Positions 39,641-53,603 of a stretch of DNA of 64,000 nt are shown here, in pieces. Every line of letters begins with the position of its first letter. The stretch's first letter is position 1. The DNA is taken from assembly GCA_031310005.1 (NCBI GenBank), contig CM062381.1:2232001-2296000 (forward strand), given 5' to 3'. The DNA comes from Dactylellina haptotyla. Taxonomy: Eukaryota; Ascomycota; Orbiliomycetes; Orbiliales; Orbiliaceae. Under the pieces are notes generated by a model that was not told the DNA's origin, searched no databases, and saw nothing but the letters and a program-made list of their open reading frames with translations. Made by a program: the position numbers and the translations under genes.

Positions 39641-42492
39641 AATTTTTTTTTTTTTGTAACACACTTTAACACCACCCACAAAACCCATTAAGGAAGAGTA
39701 TAAAAAAAAATATCTTTAATTTTAATAATGCCACTACCAAAATGTTTTATATTTGTAAATACTTATATATTTTTTTATTGATTAAATTATTTTTAATTAT
39801 ACAATAATTATAATTCAATATTTTTTTTTTAATTCCTCCTCTTCTTTTACTTTTAAAATTGTTAGTTTTATTTATATATTGAAAATATTACCCTTATAAC
39901 TAAAATAATTTTATTACCTATACCTAGGTAACTAAAAAAAAATAAAAAAATAGTTTACCTCATCAATTATCCAAATTAAAATTGTACACCCCAAAAAAAT
40001 AATATTTTTAAAATTAATAACCTTCCATATAATAATATTTATGCCCAAATACCTAACAATAACTAAAGAAATATAATAAATTTAAATAATTATAAATTTA
40101 TTAACTAAGTTTATAACTACAATACACATATATTTATTAATTGGTTTAATACTATTAAGTTTTGCAATAAAAATTTTTAATTTAATTAGTTTTTTAAAAA
40201 TTAAAAAAAAGATTTTCGTTATATAAAATTATTTAAATAACAAATAAAAAATTATAAAAAAAAATTATAAAAAAAAAATTATAATAAAACTAGTAATAAA
40301 AAAAAAAAAAAATGAAAATAAGGATTTATAAATTACCCCCTAACAACATATTTTTTTAAAATAAAATAAAATTTTTTAAAAAATATAAAATAAATATTAT
40401 TTTTTTAACTTATAACTAAATTTATAATATATTGATTTGTAAATTTTTTATTTATTATATTAAACATATTTTATAATACCAACTAATATTAAAATACTAA
40501 TAAAGTTATAAATAAAAATATTATACATTTCTAAATTTGGATACTACACAACTTTTAGTATTAATAAAATTACAACATATAAAAAATAATATGGGGTATA
40601 TTATATATATATATATACAAATTTAAATCCTATAAATTAAAACTATTCCTATTATTTTTCTTTTTTTCTTTTTTCTTTCATTTTTTTTTTTTTCATTTTT
40701 ATTAAGTAAACACCTTTTTTATTTTATATTTTTTTTTAATTTAGTAACTTTACCTATTACATTTTTTATTTTTATTTTTTAATTAATATATATATATATA
40801 TATATAATAATTATATTTTTTAAAACTTCCAAATATATTTCTTTTACAACACTCAAAAACTATAAAAAAAATTTTTAAAAAAAAATCAAAAAATTACCTA
40901 ATTTAATCAAAACATCTTAGAAATAAAATATTAAATATCTTATTTACACCTTAAACCCAATCCCAATCCCAATTATAATCCCAAATTTAAACAAATAATA
41001 ATATATTTATAAAGCTTTTAAATTCACAGTACATATTAAATTTAAAATACCCTTCTTTCCATGCAAGTTTGGCAATTTATACTAAAAAAAAAATAAAACT
41101 CCAATTATAAATTTCTTTTATCCTATTTTTAAAATCAAATCATTTTAATTTTTTTTAATACTTACAATTTTAATTATAAACCTATCAATGAATTTTTAAA
41201 AAAAATATAATTTTTAAACAATTAAACTATACATAGTAACACTAATAACAACAGACCTCCAACCAAAAAAATACGTTAATATATAAGTTTTTTTTAAAAA
41301 AAAATTTTAATTAATAATACTAAAATATATTATATTTAATAATTTTTTAAAAAAATACACCATTTTAAGAGGATAACTAATGTATTTAAAGTGTTTTTAT
41401 TCAATTAATCTATTAAACAATTTTTATTAAAAAATTTAATTAAAGATATAAATCAAGTTAATTTTATAAAAATTAACTATTTTAATATATATCTTAAATA
41501 AGTATATATAAAATATTTATACATTCCATTGGATATTGTTTAAGTTGTTGGTAATATATTATTTATAAATTAAAAATTTACAACTCAAAAACAATTTATA
41601 AGAGAAAAATCCAATAGTTAAATAAAAAATTGGTAGAATAAGATTATCAATTTTATTAAAGTAAATTAATAATTATTTTTTATTTTTATTACCAAATAAT
41701 CATAAATCATACCAAACCCTATCCTCACTTTTTGAAGTTTTATCCTTATCCTCCATAAATTTAATTATAGAATTGGCTTTTACCATTTTTTATTACAATT
41801 TATTTTATTATATATTTTTGTTATTTTTTTTATAACTTATTTAAATTTGTAATTTATTTTTATAATTTTATAAATATTTTAATTATATAACATATATTTC
41901 ATTTGTTTAATTTATTTATATAATTTAACTATTTACAAATCATAACTTTAAATAAATAATTTATTGATTTATTTTAAAGGTTAATAATATTATTTGTAAT
42001 ATTGGTAAACAAAACTAACCAAATTACTACTTTAACAAAAAAAACAAATCAAAATTAGTTAACTATTTTAAAAATTATTTAAATCCTAACAAATTAGAAA
42101 AAAATTTTATTAATTTTTCCAAAGTTATTAATTTTATTTGAATTAAAAAGATTAAATTAAATTTTATAAAAAATGTTATATATAAATTTTTTTATAAAAT
42201 ATAGACTTTTATGACAAAATATATATTTATATTATAAACTAAATTAAGGATAAGTAAAAGCCAAAATACCCTGAAAAACCTCACCAATAAATTATTTAAC
42301 AAATTTTATACTTTAACCAAAAAAGCCAAATATTAAAAACTAAAAATTATGGACTTTTTTAAATTTTCTATCGAAATTTATTATTAAACTAAATATAAGT
42401 ACATTATAATTCTTAAAAAAAAAGATTCTAAATAAGTAACTTTTATAACTAATAAATCTATCTCCTGGGATGTTTTTATCATATAAAAGACC

Positions 42493-42532
<40 letters not shown>

Positions 42533-43330
42533 TTAATACTAATAATACTGCTGCTACTACTATTGCTATTAATACTATTAAAAATAATAAAAATAACAAC
42601 AACAACAATAATAATAATAATGATAGCAACAACAATAATAAAAAAAGAGAAGGAGAGGTCAATTTTAATATGGCTTAAATAATACATGTGTGCCCCATGG
42701 GGTTATTTTTATTTTGTTTTTGTAGTATTATTTTATCACATATTTATGTTGGATATGGCTACTTTATTAACCTACAAAACATAATTAAACCAACATTTTA
42801 AATTAATATTTAATATTATTTACCAAAAATTATATTTTAATTTATTACTAAAATAAACTACGTAAATAAACATTATTAAAGAATTATAATCTCAAAATTA
42901 TACCCCAAACCACGATGATACAAATGATAACTTAATATAATAAAAAAATAAACAAATTTTAACATAAAATTGATTAAAAATAATATTGGAAATATATCCC
43001 TATTAAGACCAAACTATAGCAACCTCTAAACTATTCTACAACCACACCAAACCCATCCTAGAGACTTTAAACAGGTCCAAAACAGCCTTATAATTATTTC
43101 TTAATAATATTAAAAATATAACAATCAGTTAATTATTTTGGGGATTGTTTTGGAATTAATCTCTAATAAAAAATTTACCATCTTTTTTAATTTAGCCGAA
43201 CTAGAATCATCTTACAATAATATTGAAAAAAAAGAATGGGAATAAAACAATTTTATATAATAAAACTATTATACAACGATTGTATAACAATCATACCTTC
43301 AGGTAACAATCGCAAAATAATATAGGTTTC
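39641..43330. other. Unassigned stretch with strong C-over-G bias on the plus strand
   Basis: From about 39650 (GTAACACACTTTAACACCAC) to about 43330 the plus strand keeps many C but few G. Four 60-base lines counted by hand (starting at 39961, 40021, 41221 and 42901) hold 43 C and 9 G. This fits mutation of mainly one strand. No protein domain is recognised on either strand. Contents: simple repeats near 40600-40612, 40785-40806 and 42494-42533, and a palindrome at 42693-42702. The stretch may be an old element on which RIP acted in a strand-limited way, or the body of element H2, which points this way from 44184. Confidence 0.5.
42494..42533. repeat. (AAT)n microsatellite
   Basis: About 13 AAT units, then mixed TAC/TGC and AAC units to about 42640. 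Open frames across it on both strands (42340-42687, 42384-42662, 42470-42682) are by-products of the repeat period and not genes. Confidence 0.85.
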
Positions 43331-43842
43331 CTCAAGAGTAGTATATAAATTAGTAGATAGATATTAAATAATTAATTTATTTTAAATATGGTTTATATTT
43401 ATAAATATATAGGAAGTGCACTTATTTAAATAAATTATAAGTATTATTATGTATAATTATTATTATAATAATATTAATAATTAATAGTATAAATATATTA
43501 ATTAAAATTATTAATTATAATATTAAAATAAGTATTTTTTATAAATATAATTATAAAGAAAATGAAAATAATATTAAATTAAAAATAAAAAGATAAAATA
43601 TATATATAAAATAAAATAAAATTATTTAATAAAATTAATAAATAATAAAAAATTACATTTAAAATTTATTATTTTAAAAAATTAATTATTAAATATATAT
43701 TTTATTTTTATTATAAAATTTTAAAATATTATATTAATTTTAAATTTATACAACTTTTAAATTAAAAAATATAAATTACTATTTTTAATTATAATCTATA
43801 TATTAAAATAATAAAAATATTATTAACTTTATTATATATTAA

Positions 43843-43873
<31 letters not shown>

Positions 43874-44184
43874 CTATTAATTTTCTATTATTTAAATTAT
43901 ATAAATATAATTAATATAAATTATTATTTATAAAATTAATATAATAAAATTTTTATATTATATTTAATATTTTTTTTATTTATTTATAGTAAAGTAATTA
44001 GAAAAAATTAATAAATTTTATAAGATATAATTTTAATTTTTTATTTTAAATAAAAAAATAATTATTATAATAAATTAATTATTAATATTATTTTTAATTA
44101 TTTTAAAATTAATATTATAAAATTATTATTTTATATATTTTTAAAATTATATAAATATTATATCAATATTATTACAAACTAAAA
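43331..44184 (-). mobile_element. Ty1/copia element H2: 5' internal region
   Basis: Read on the minus strand, this aligns with element G directly downstream of its 5' LTR (47425 to about 48260), beginning TTTTAGTTTGTAATAATATT. It is therefore leader and gag-side sequence of a minus-strand copy whose 5' LTR is 44185-44343. Similarity fades near 43330, where the C-biased stretch begins, so the far end is not fixed. Decayed, no frame. A GC-richer patch at 43270-43335 (CAACGATTGTATAACAATC) may still belong to it. Confidence 0.65.
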
Positions 44185-44343
44185 TATAAAAATTATATAT
44201 TAGATTATATACGTTAAATTTATTTATACTATTTTATATATATATTTATAAAGTAAATTTAATATATTATAATTTTAAATTATTAAATATTAACTTTATA
44301 GGCTTATACAATCAGTAATACTACTATAGCTGTAGCTTCTACA
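44185..44343 (-). repeat. Copia-family LTR shared by H1 and H2
   Basis: 159 bp, inverse of the G LTRs. It ends TAGCTGTAGCTTCTACA on the plus strand, the complement of TGTAGAAGCTACAGC. Internal sequence lies on both sides: 3' tail of H1 to the right, leader of H2 to the left. This LTR therefore joins two copies head to tail. Confidence 0.8.
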
Positions 44344-47252
44344 ATTTTTAAAAAACTTTTATTTATTAATATTTATTGAATTTTAAAATCTATGCTTTTA
44401 ATAATTATAAAATTTTTAATTTATAAAAATTCTTTTATTGTTATATATATCATATTATATATTATTATTTAAATTTAACTTTTTATATTTATATAGGTAT
44501 AATGGTAATAATCAAAGTATAAACTTATAGTAAATAATAATAATTATTAAAATTAATTTAAATAATTTATATTTTATTTATATATATAATTAAAGGTATT
44601 TTTTATAATTTTATAAAGAAATTTTTGGTAAAATTTTTAATTATATTAAAAATTATCTTACTAATTATAATAATAATAATAATAATAATTAATATATAAT
44701 AATATATATTTTACTTTTATAAGTTTAAAAATTTTATAAAAAAATAATAAAAATTATTAAAATTTAATTTTATTTAAACAATTATAAATCTATTATAATA
44801 TTAAAAATTTAATTATTTTTAATTATTAATCTAAAATAATAATTTTTATATAATTATATAAAAATTATTTAAAAAATTTATAAATATATAAAAGAAATAA
44901 TATATTATTATTAAAAAATTTTTAATAAATTATACTTTTAATATTATTATACAAATTTTTATACCTTTAAATAAATTAATTATAATATTTATATAATTTT
45001 TATAATTACTATATTGTTTAAAAATATTAAATAGAGTATTAAAAATTTCAAAATTTTATATTAAGAAATTTTTATAAAAAAGAATATAATTGATTTTTAT
45101 AAAATTATAATTAAATTAAAAAATATATTAATTTTAAAAATATATAAATTTTAATTGTAATTATAACAATAATTACTATATTTAAAAATAAAAATAAATA
45201 TAAATAAAAGTATATAATGGATTTTAATAAAAAAAGTAATAATATATAAAATGTATAAAATATATAAAACAATAATAAAAAATATATTTTAATAAAATTG
45301 TATTAAATATTGGTATTAATGATTTATTTTATTTTATAAATAAAAGGTATTAAAATATTTTGTATAATAATTGTAATAATATAGATTATATAAATAATAA
45401 AATTGAAAATTTATTTTATTTTAATTTTTATAAATAAAAATAATTATTATTATTTATATTATAATCTTTTATATTATAATATAATTTATATATATAAAAT
45501 TAATATTACTAAAATGAATTTTTTTATTATTTATAATAAATGGTATATAGATTCTAGGTAAATAATTGGATTTTTAAAATATAATATTATTTATTTTTAA
45601 TTATTTTTATTTAATAAAAATAAAAAAATTAAATTAAAATTAAAATTAAATTTACTTATATATAATATATTTATATGTTTAGTATAATATTAAACCTCTA
45701 TTTTATCAAAAATTTAATTAAAAATATTTTAGTAATTTTTAAACTAAAATAAACTATTATTAAAAAATAATTTTAAAATTTTAAAATTTATATTTAATTT
45801 TATTATAAATTTTTATATATTTAATAATTATATTGTACCACCAAAAACAAATAAAAATAAAATATATTTATAAATAAATTTATAATAATAATTATATAAA
45901 ATAATATAATTATAAATAAATTGTTTATTAAAATTAATAATTTATTATATTAGAATAGGAAGAAGCATATAGGTTAAAAAAATAATAAAAGAATTATAAA
46001 ATAAACTAAAATTTCTATATTTTTTAAAAAAATATAATTTCTATATAAGTTATATATATTAAATAAAATATAATATATTATAATTATAAATTAATTTTTA
46101 TTAAAAATTATGTTTATTAAAAATATATATATAAATATAATAGGTTTATTTAAAATTATTTTATTATATAAACAATATATTAATTTTATAAATAAATTAT
46201 ATATAAAGATTAAATATATATTTATAATTATAAATAAAGTTACATATAAAATAGGTATAATTTTTTAATAAATATTTAAAATATTATATATACTTTATAT
46301 AATTTATTATAATAATAGAAGATAAATTAAGTTTTATTTAATAATAGGAATAATATAAAAAAATTTATATTTTAATATATAAAATTAAAATAAAAATATT
46401 TACTTTATATGTATATAAATAAAATAATATTATTAAAAAATAATATGAATATTTTATTAATTATAATTATATTAATTAAAATAGGATTATTATACGTTTT
46501 TTAATTAAAAGCAATATTAATAGTTTATATAATAAGTTATTATATATATAAATAAATAAATAAGTTATTATTATAATTTATATAAGTTATTTTATAAATA
46601 ATTTATTAATTATAATAGAATATATTTATTTAAATATTTATTTATATCACAATTTTAAAAAAATTAAAAAAATTGTTTAATATATATAAATGTGAAAAAA
46701 TTATATAATTATATAATTATAATAAAGTAATATTAAATTTAAAATTTATTTAAATAAATTATTTTTATTATTAAATAAATTATTTTTATTATTAAAAAAT
46801 TATTTTTATTAACAACTCTACCCCTATAAGGGAAATTTTTAATAATTACTTTATTAATAAAAAATATTAAAAATTTTTTTATATAAATATAGTATTTTTA
46901 ACTCTTATACTATTAAATTTAAAAAATATTAAAATAATATAAAATTTATATATATAAAATAATTATATAATAAACATTAAAATTATATTAATTTTTTATT
47001 ATTAGCAAATAATATGTAAAATATATTAAATTAGTTAAATTTTTTTATAATTATAAAAAAATTTGTTTAAATTATTTAAAATAAAATTAAAAAAAAAATA
47101 AAAATTTTATTATTAAATTTATAAATAAATAAAATATTTTATAACATAGTAAGAAACTTACAATCATCAATTTTATATATAAATTTTGTATTATAATTAT
47201 TTATTAAATGATAAATATTTTATTGTTTAAAAAAAATTTACTTATTATATTA

Positions 47253-47257
47253 ATAAT
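47253..47257. repeat. Target site duplication of element G (left copy, ATAAT)
   Basis: ATAAT directly before the 5' LTR, repeated directly after the 3' LTR at 53604-53608. Low-complexity surroundings make a chance match possible, but the LTR ends were placed independently of it. Confidence 0.75.
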
Positions 47258-47424
47258 TGTAGAAGCTTCAGCTATAGCAGTATCACTAATCGTATATAGG
47301 TATGAGCCTGTAAGGTTGATGTTCGATGATCTAAAATTATAATATATCGAATCTGCTTTATAAATACATATATAGAGTGGTACAAACAAATTTGATTTAT
47401 ATGGTTTGATATATAATTTTTATA
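47258..47424 (+). repeat. 5' LTR of element G
   Basis: 167 bp, starting TGTAGAAGCTTCAGCTATAG, well preserved over its first ~70 bp. It ends in TAATTTTTATA, corresponding to TAATCCTTACA in the 3' LTR. A minus-strand open stretch (47204-47389) that crosses it is a chance frame. Confidence 0.82.
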
Positions 47425-50400
47425 TTTTAGTTTGTGATAATATTAATATAATATTTATATAATTTTAAAAAATATATAAAATAATAATTTTATAATGCTA
47501 ATTTTAAAATAGTTAAAAATAATATTAATAATTAGTTTATTATAATAATTATTTTTTTATTTAAAATAAAAAGTTGGAATTATATAACTCTTATTATAAA
47601 ATTTATTAATTTTTTTAATTACTTAATTATAAATAAATAAAAAAAGTATTAAATATAATACAAAAATTTTATTATATTATTGGATTTATAAATGATAATT
47701 TTTATTAATTATATTTTATATAATTTAAATAATAAAAAATTGATAATATATATATATATAATTTAAATAATTAATATATAACAAAGTTAATAATATTTTT
47801 ATTACTTTAATATAATAGATTATAATTAGAAATAACAATTTATTTTTTAATTTGAAAATTATATAAATTTAACATTAATATAATAATTTTTAAAATTCTA
47901 TAATAAGAATGAAAATATATTTTTAATAATTAATTTTTTTAAAATAATAGGTTTTAAATATAATTCTTTATTATTTATTAATTTTATTAAATAACTTAAT
48001 TTATCCTATTTTCTACTTTTAATTTAATATTATTTTTTTTTTTACAATTATATTTAGGAATACCTATTTTGATATTATAGTTAATAATTCTAATTGGTAT
48101 ATTTATACTATTAGTTATTAATATTACTATAATAATAATTATATATATATAATAATATTTATAATTTATTTAGTAAATATATTTTTATATATTTATAAAT
48201 ATAAGTTATATTTGAAATAAATTAGTTATTTAACATCTATTTATTAATCTAATATATATTTTATAAAATTATAATATTAAATTTTTTAGTAATAGGAGTT
48301 TTAGTGTTAACTATATAATTTATAATCCTCTATAGTTTATTATTATATTTAAAAATTTATAATATTATTAAATAATTATTTTATAAATGTATGTTTGTAG
48401 TATTAATATTTTAATTGGTATAATTTATAATATAATATAAAATAAATTTCTTATCTTTTTAAATAATTATATTATTATTATATATTATAGGATTAGATGA
48501 TAGTATTAATATTAATTCTCCAATTTCCTATTTGCTTATTAACTTTAATATTAGGGTATTTAAAATATAGTTAATTATAGTGTTAATAGTAGGTGGTATA
48601 ATATTATCTATGAAGATTATAATTATAATATTTGAAGTATAAGGATTTATAAATATATTTATATTTTTATTTAATTTAATAAATATTATAATAAAATTAA
48701 TCTTATTATATATAAAAATAAATATATAAATTATATAAATTATTATATATTTTTATATATATTTATTAATTAAATATATATATTAATATATAAAATTATA
48801 TAGTAAAACAGATTAATATTAATAGTATATTTATTAACTATTATAATTTTAATTTATAAATATTCTTTATATTAATATATATTAATATATTTATTTATAT
48901 ATTATTTATATTTATTATTATAAATAAAAATCTTTATATTTTTAAAAAAGTAGTCCCATTTTAAAAATATAATTTATAAAATAATAATATTTTATTAATT
49001 ACTCAAAACTATATTTAATATAAAATATATTATAATATTTATTCATATTCAAAAATATTTAATATTATAATATTTAAAACATTGTTAAATTCCATTAATA
49101 ATATTTATAATAATAATAGTAATATTATCCATATATATAATTATAAAGTAAAGAAAGGAATATTTTAATCTTATTTTTTATAAATATATAATAAAATTTT
49201 TTTCTTAAATCTTTTATATCTCCAATATAATTAAAAATAATAATTTATTTTAATAAAAAGATTTTATAATTATCTTTTATAAATTATTATTTTAAATTAT
49301 TATATTATTTTTAATAAGAATATATAACTAAAAATTAACTTTAATATAATATTTTCCAATTTATAAATTTATATTTAATTAGTATTATTATATATTTTAA
49401 GATTTAATAGAAGTTATTTTTTTATAATACTATTATAATTATAATATAGAATTTGTTTATATATATTTTAAATACTAATATATTTATATTATTATTTTTT
49501 AATATTTTTTATAAATATATTAGTATATTAACCTAATTTTGCAAATTATATAAGTAAATTTAATTTATTATTTTATATTATATATATTAGAAATCCTAAT
49601 ATATTATAATATATATATATATTTTTTATATTTAATTTAAATTATTATTATTTTTAAAAATTACATTTTAAATTTATAAAAATATGTTTAATTTTTAATT
49701 TAATATATTAAAATATTTAAAAATTCTTTATAATATTATTTTCAATTAATTTATAAAAATTTAATAATTTAATTATATTATATTTATAATTTTAAAACTA
49801 TTTACTTTTAAATTAGTAATAAATATTTTTTTATAAAAGCTATTTTTATTCTTAAATTATAAAGAAATTTGTAATACTATTTTAAAGTTATTATTATATA
49901 TAATAATTAATTATATTTTAAAATATAAAAGTAAATATTAATAATAATTTTTTTATATAAAAATAAAAGTTTATATTTAATAATATAAAATTTAATTTTA
50001 TTTTAAAAATAAAATATTTATTTTAAATTATATAAAATTTAAGTAATAATAATATTTTTTTTTTTTTTATATTTTATAATTTTTAAGTAATATAATTATT
50101 ATTATTTTTAATAATAGTAGTATTATATGTAAAAGTAATTTTAATATTAAATTAAAATATATAAATTTAAATAATAGTTATTTATATATATAATAATAAT
50201 ATTTATATATATAAATTTATAATTAATATATATATTTTAATGTAAATATTATATTTTTATTTATAATTTTTAATAATTAATTTTGTTTTATATAAAATTT
50301 TAAAATTTATATATTTTTATATAAATATTTATTTTATTTTATAAATTTGATAGTTTTTGGTATTATTTAAGAATATTTTTAATTCTCTTTTATAATAATA

Positions 50401-52918
50401 ATTTATTAAATATATTTATTTAAAAATATAGTTTTTAATAAAATTATAATAAATTAAAATTAATAATAATATTTTTTTATAACTATTGATATAATAAATA
50501 ATTTTTCTTTAAACAATAAAATATTTATTATTTAATAAGTAATTATAATATAAAATTTATATATAAAATTAATAATTATAAATTTTGTATAATATAAAAT
50601 ATTTTATTTATTTATAAATTTAATAATAATTTACTTATTTTCTTACTTTTATAATTTTATTTTTAAATAATTTAAATAAACTTTTCTATAATTATAAAAA
50701 ATTTAATTAATTTAATATATTTGTATATTACTTATTAATAATAAAAAACTAATATAATTCTAATCTTTATTATATAACTATTTATATATAAATTCTATAT
50801 TATTTTAATATTTTTAAATTTAATAATATAAAAATTAAAATATTATATTTATATAGTTTTTAATATTTCTTATTAATAAAAGTAATTATTAATTTTTCTT
50901 TACAGGGATAAAATTATTAATAAAAATAATTTTTTTAATATTAAAATAATTTATTTAATAATAAAAATAATTTATTTAAATAAATTTTAAATTTAATATT
51001 ACTTTATTATAATTATATAATTTAAAAAGATTCTTTTATACTTTATATGTATTAAATAGTTTTTATTATTTTTAAAAATTATAATATAAATTAAAATATT
51101 TAAATAAGTGTATTCTATATATAATTAATAAATTATTTATAAAATAATTTATATAGAGATATAATATTAATTTGCTTATTTATTGTATATAATAATTTAT
51201 ATTTATTATATAGATTATTAATATTATTTTTAATTAAAAGACCTTTATTAATCTTATTTAATTAATATAGTTGTGTTAATTTATAAATATCTATATTATT
51301 TTGTAATATTATTTTATTTATATATATATAAGATAGATATTTTCATTTTAATTTTATATTTTTTAAAATTTTTATATATTAAATATAGAAATTTTTATAT
51401 TATTGTTTATAATTATAAATATATATATTTAATTTATATATAATTTATTTATAAAGTTAATATATTCTTTATATAATAAAATAATTTTAAATAAATTTAT
51501 TATATTTATATATATATATTTTTAATAAATATAACTTCTTAATAAAAGTTAATTTATAATTATAATATATTATATTCTTAATATATATAAAAATTATATT
51601 TTTTAAAAGGATATAAAAATCTAATTTACTTTATAATTTTTTTATTTTTAATTTATATAGCTAATTTTTCTATAATATTAATGTAGTAATTAATTTTAAT
51701 AAATAATTTATTTATAAATATATTTTAATTTTTTATTTATTTTTAATAATATAATATAATTATTAAGTATATAAAGATTTATAATAAAATTAAATATAAA
51801 TTTTAAAATTAAAAAATCATTTTTAATAGTAATCCATTTAATTTAAAAATTATTAAAATATTTTTAATTAATTTTTAATAAAATAAAAATTTAATATTAT
51901 ACTAAATATATAAAATATATTATATATAATTAAATAATAATAAAAATCTTATTTAATTTAGCTATACCTATAAATTAATATAATTAAATTATCTTTTAAT
52001 TTGATTTTTTTATTTCTATTAAAATAAAAGTAACTATTAAATAAATAATATTATATTTTTAAAAATTTAATTATTTATTTTAAAGTCATATATTATTTAT
52101 TATAAATATTAAAAATTTATTTTTAATAATATTAATTTTATATAAATTATATTATAATATAAAAAATTATAGTAAATAATAATAATATATTTTTTTTTTT
52201 ATTAAAATTAAAATAAAATTTTAATTTTAATAATAATTTCTATATATCTAATTTTATTATAATTATTATATAAAAATAATTTCTTAATTTCTTTTATATT
52301 TATAAAATAATATAAAATATTAATATTAATATTTAATATATTTTACTAAAATATATTTTTATTATTTATTTTATATATTTTATATATTTTATTATATTTT
52401 ATATATTATTATTATTTTTATTATAATTTATTATATATTTTTTACTTATATTTATTTTTATTTTTAAATATGATAATTATTAATATAATTATAATTAAAA
52501 TCTGTATATTTTTAAAATTAATATTTTTTTAATTTAATTTATAATTTTTATAAAAATTAATTATATTCTTTTTATAAGAAAATTCTTTAATATAAAATTT
52601 AAAAATTTTTAATATTTTATTTAATATTTTTAAATAATATAATAATTATAAAAAATTATATAAATATTATAATTAATTTATTTTAAAGATATAAAAAAAT
52701 TATATAATATTAAAAATATAGTTTTATTAAAAAAATTTTTAATAATAATATATTATTTTTTTTATATATTTATAAACTTTTTAAATAATTTTTATATAAC
52801 TATATAAAAATTATTATTTTTTAAATTAATAATTAAAAAGAATAATTAAATCTCTAATATTATAATAGATATACAACTATCCAGGTAAAATCAAATCTTA
52901 ATAATTTCTATTATTTCT

Positions 52919-53146
52919 ATGAAAATTGTTAAGTTTATAAAAGTAAAGCATATATTATTATATATTAATTACTATATATACCATTTAGTGGTAAATTTGG
53001 TAATATTGTATTTTTGTTTTAAAAGCAGGGTAATAAAATTTATAATTTTTATAAATAAGGTAACAACTACTATTATTGTTATAATTAATAAAGTAATTTT
53101 TAATATAGTTAAAAATTTTATTAGAAATTCCTTTATAAAATTATAA
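52919..53146 (+). pseudogene. Copia RNase H C-terminal relic of element G
   Basis: The only stretch of element G that still reads open for 75 codons. It contains KHI near the start, a tyrosine-rich block, and a VTTT/NKV block where copia RNase H has its TK-containing motif. It stops about 290 bp before the 3' LTR, which is normal spacing. It is a fossil part of pol, not a host gene. It keeps more G than the rest of the element. Confidence 0.6.
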
Positions 53147-53434
53147 AGAATATAATTTGTTTTTAATTATATATATAAATAAAATATAAACTATTTAAAT
53201 TAGTTTTGATAATTACTATTATTTATTATAAGCCTATATTTTATTAAAAAGATTATTATTATTTTATTAATATAGATATAGGGAATTAAATTCAGATAAT
53301 AATATATAATATAATATAATAAAAGAATTTTTATAAATTAAAAATTCTACAATTATTAAAAATATAGATTTTAAAATTTAATAAATATTAATAAATAAAG
53401 GTTTTTTAAAAATATTAGAAAATAATGTTAATAA

Positions 53435-53603
53435 TGTATAAAAGTTTCAATTATAACAGTATTATTAATTATATATAGATATAAACCTATAAAGTTAATA
53501 TTTGATAATTTAAGACTATAATATATTAAATCCGTTTTGTAAATACACATACAAACCGGTATAGGCGAATTTGGCCTGTACGGCCTGACACGTAATCCTT
53601 ACA
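53435..53603 (+). repeat. 3' LTR of element G
   Basis: 169 bp. Its first half is decayed and its second half (53525-53603) preserved, with ATACAAACCGGTATAGGCG and GGCCTGTACGGCCTGACACG, ending CCTTACA. The 5' LTR shows the reverse pattern, so together the two show nearly the whole original LTR. Confidence 0.85.

Larger units (their letters stand above)
47258..53603 (+). mobile_element. Ty1/copia element G, full-length layout, nested in H1
   Basis: 6346 bp with 5' LTR 47258-47424 and 3' LTR 53435-53603, flanked by ATAAT. The copia assignment rests on the end of pol: an open stretch of 75 codons (52919-53146) begins near a KHI motif and follows the spacing of the copia RNase H tail (KHI...YHYI-like, then a TK-like motif, then the C-terminal helix). 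RNase H at the very end of pol is the copia arrangement. The expected order before it is gag, protease, integrase, reverse transcriptase; those parts are too A+T-converted to delimit. Apart from that tail the element is broken throughout. It interrupts H1, so it is the younger of the two. Confidence 0.82.

Noticed and set aside
42340-42687. Three open frames around the AAT microsatellite
   Set aside because: Repeat artefact with poly-I, poly-L and poly-V runs.
47204-47389. 61-codon open frame, minus strand
   Set aside because: Runs antisense across the well-preserved part of the 5' LTR of element G.
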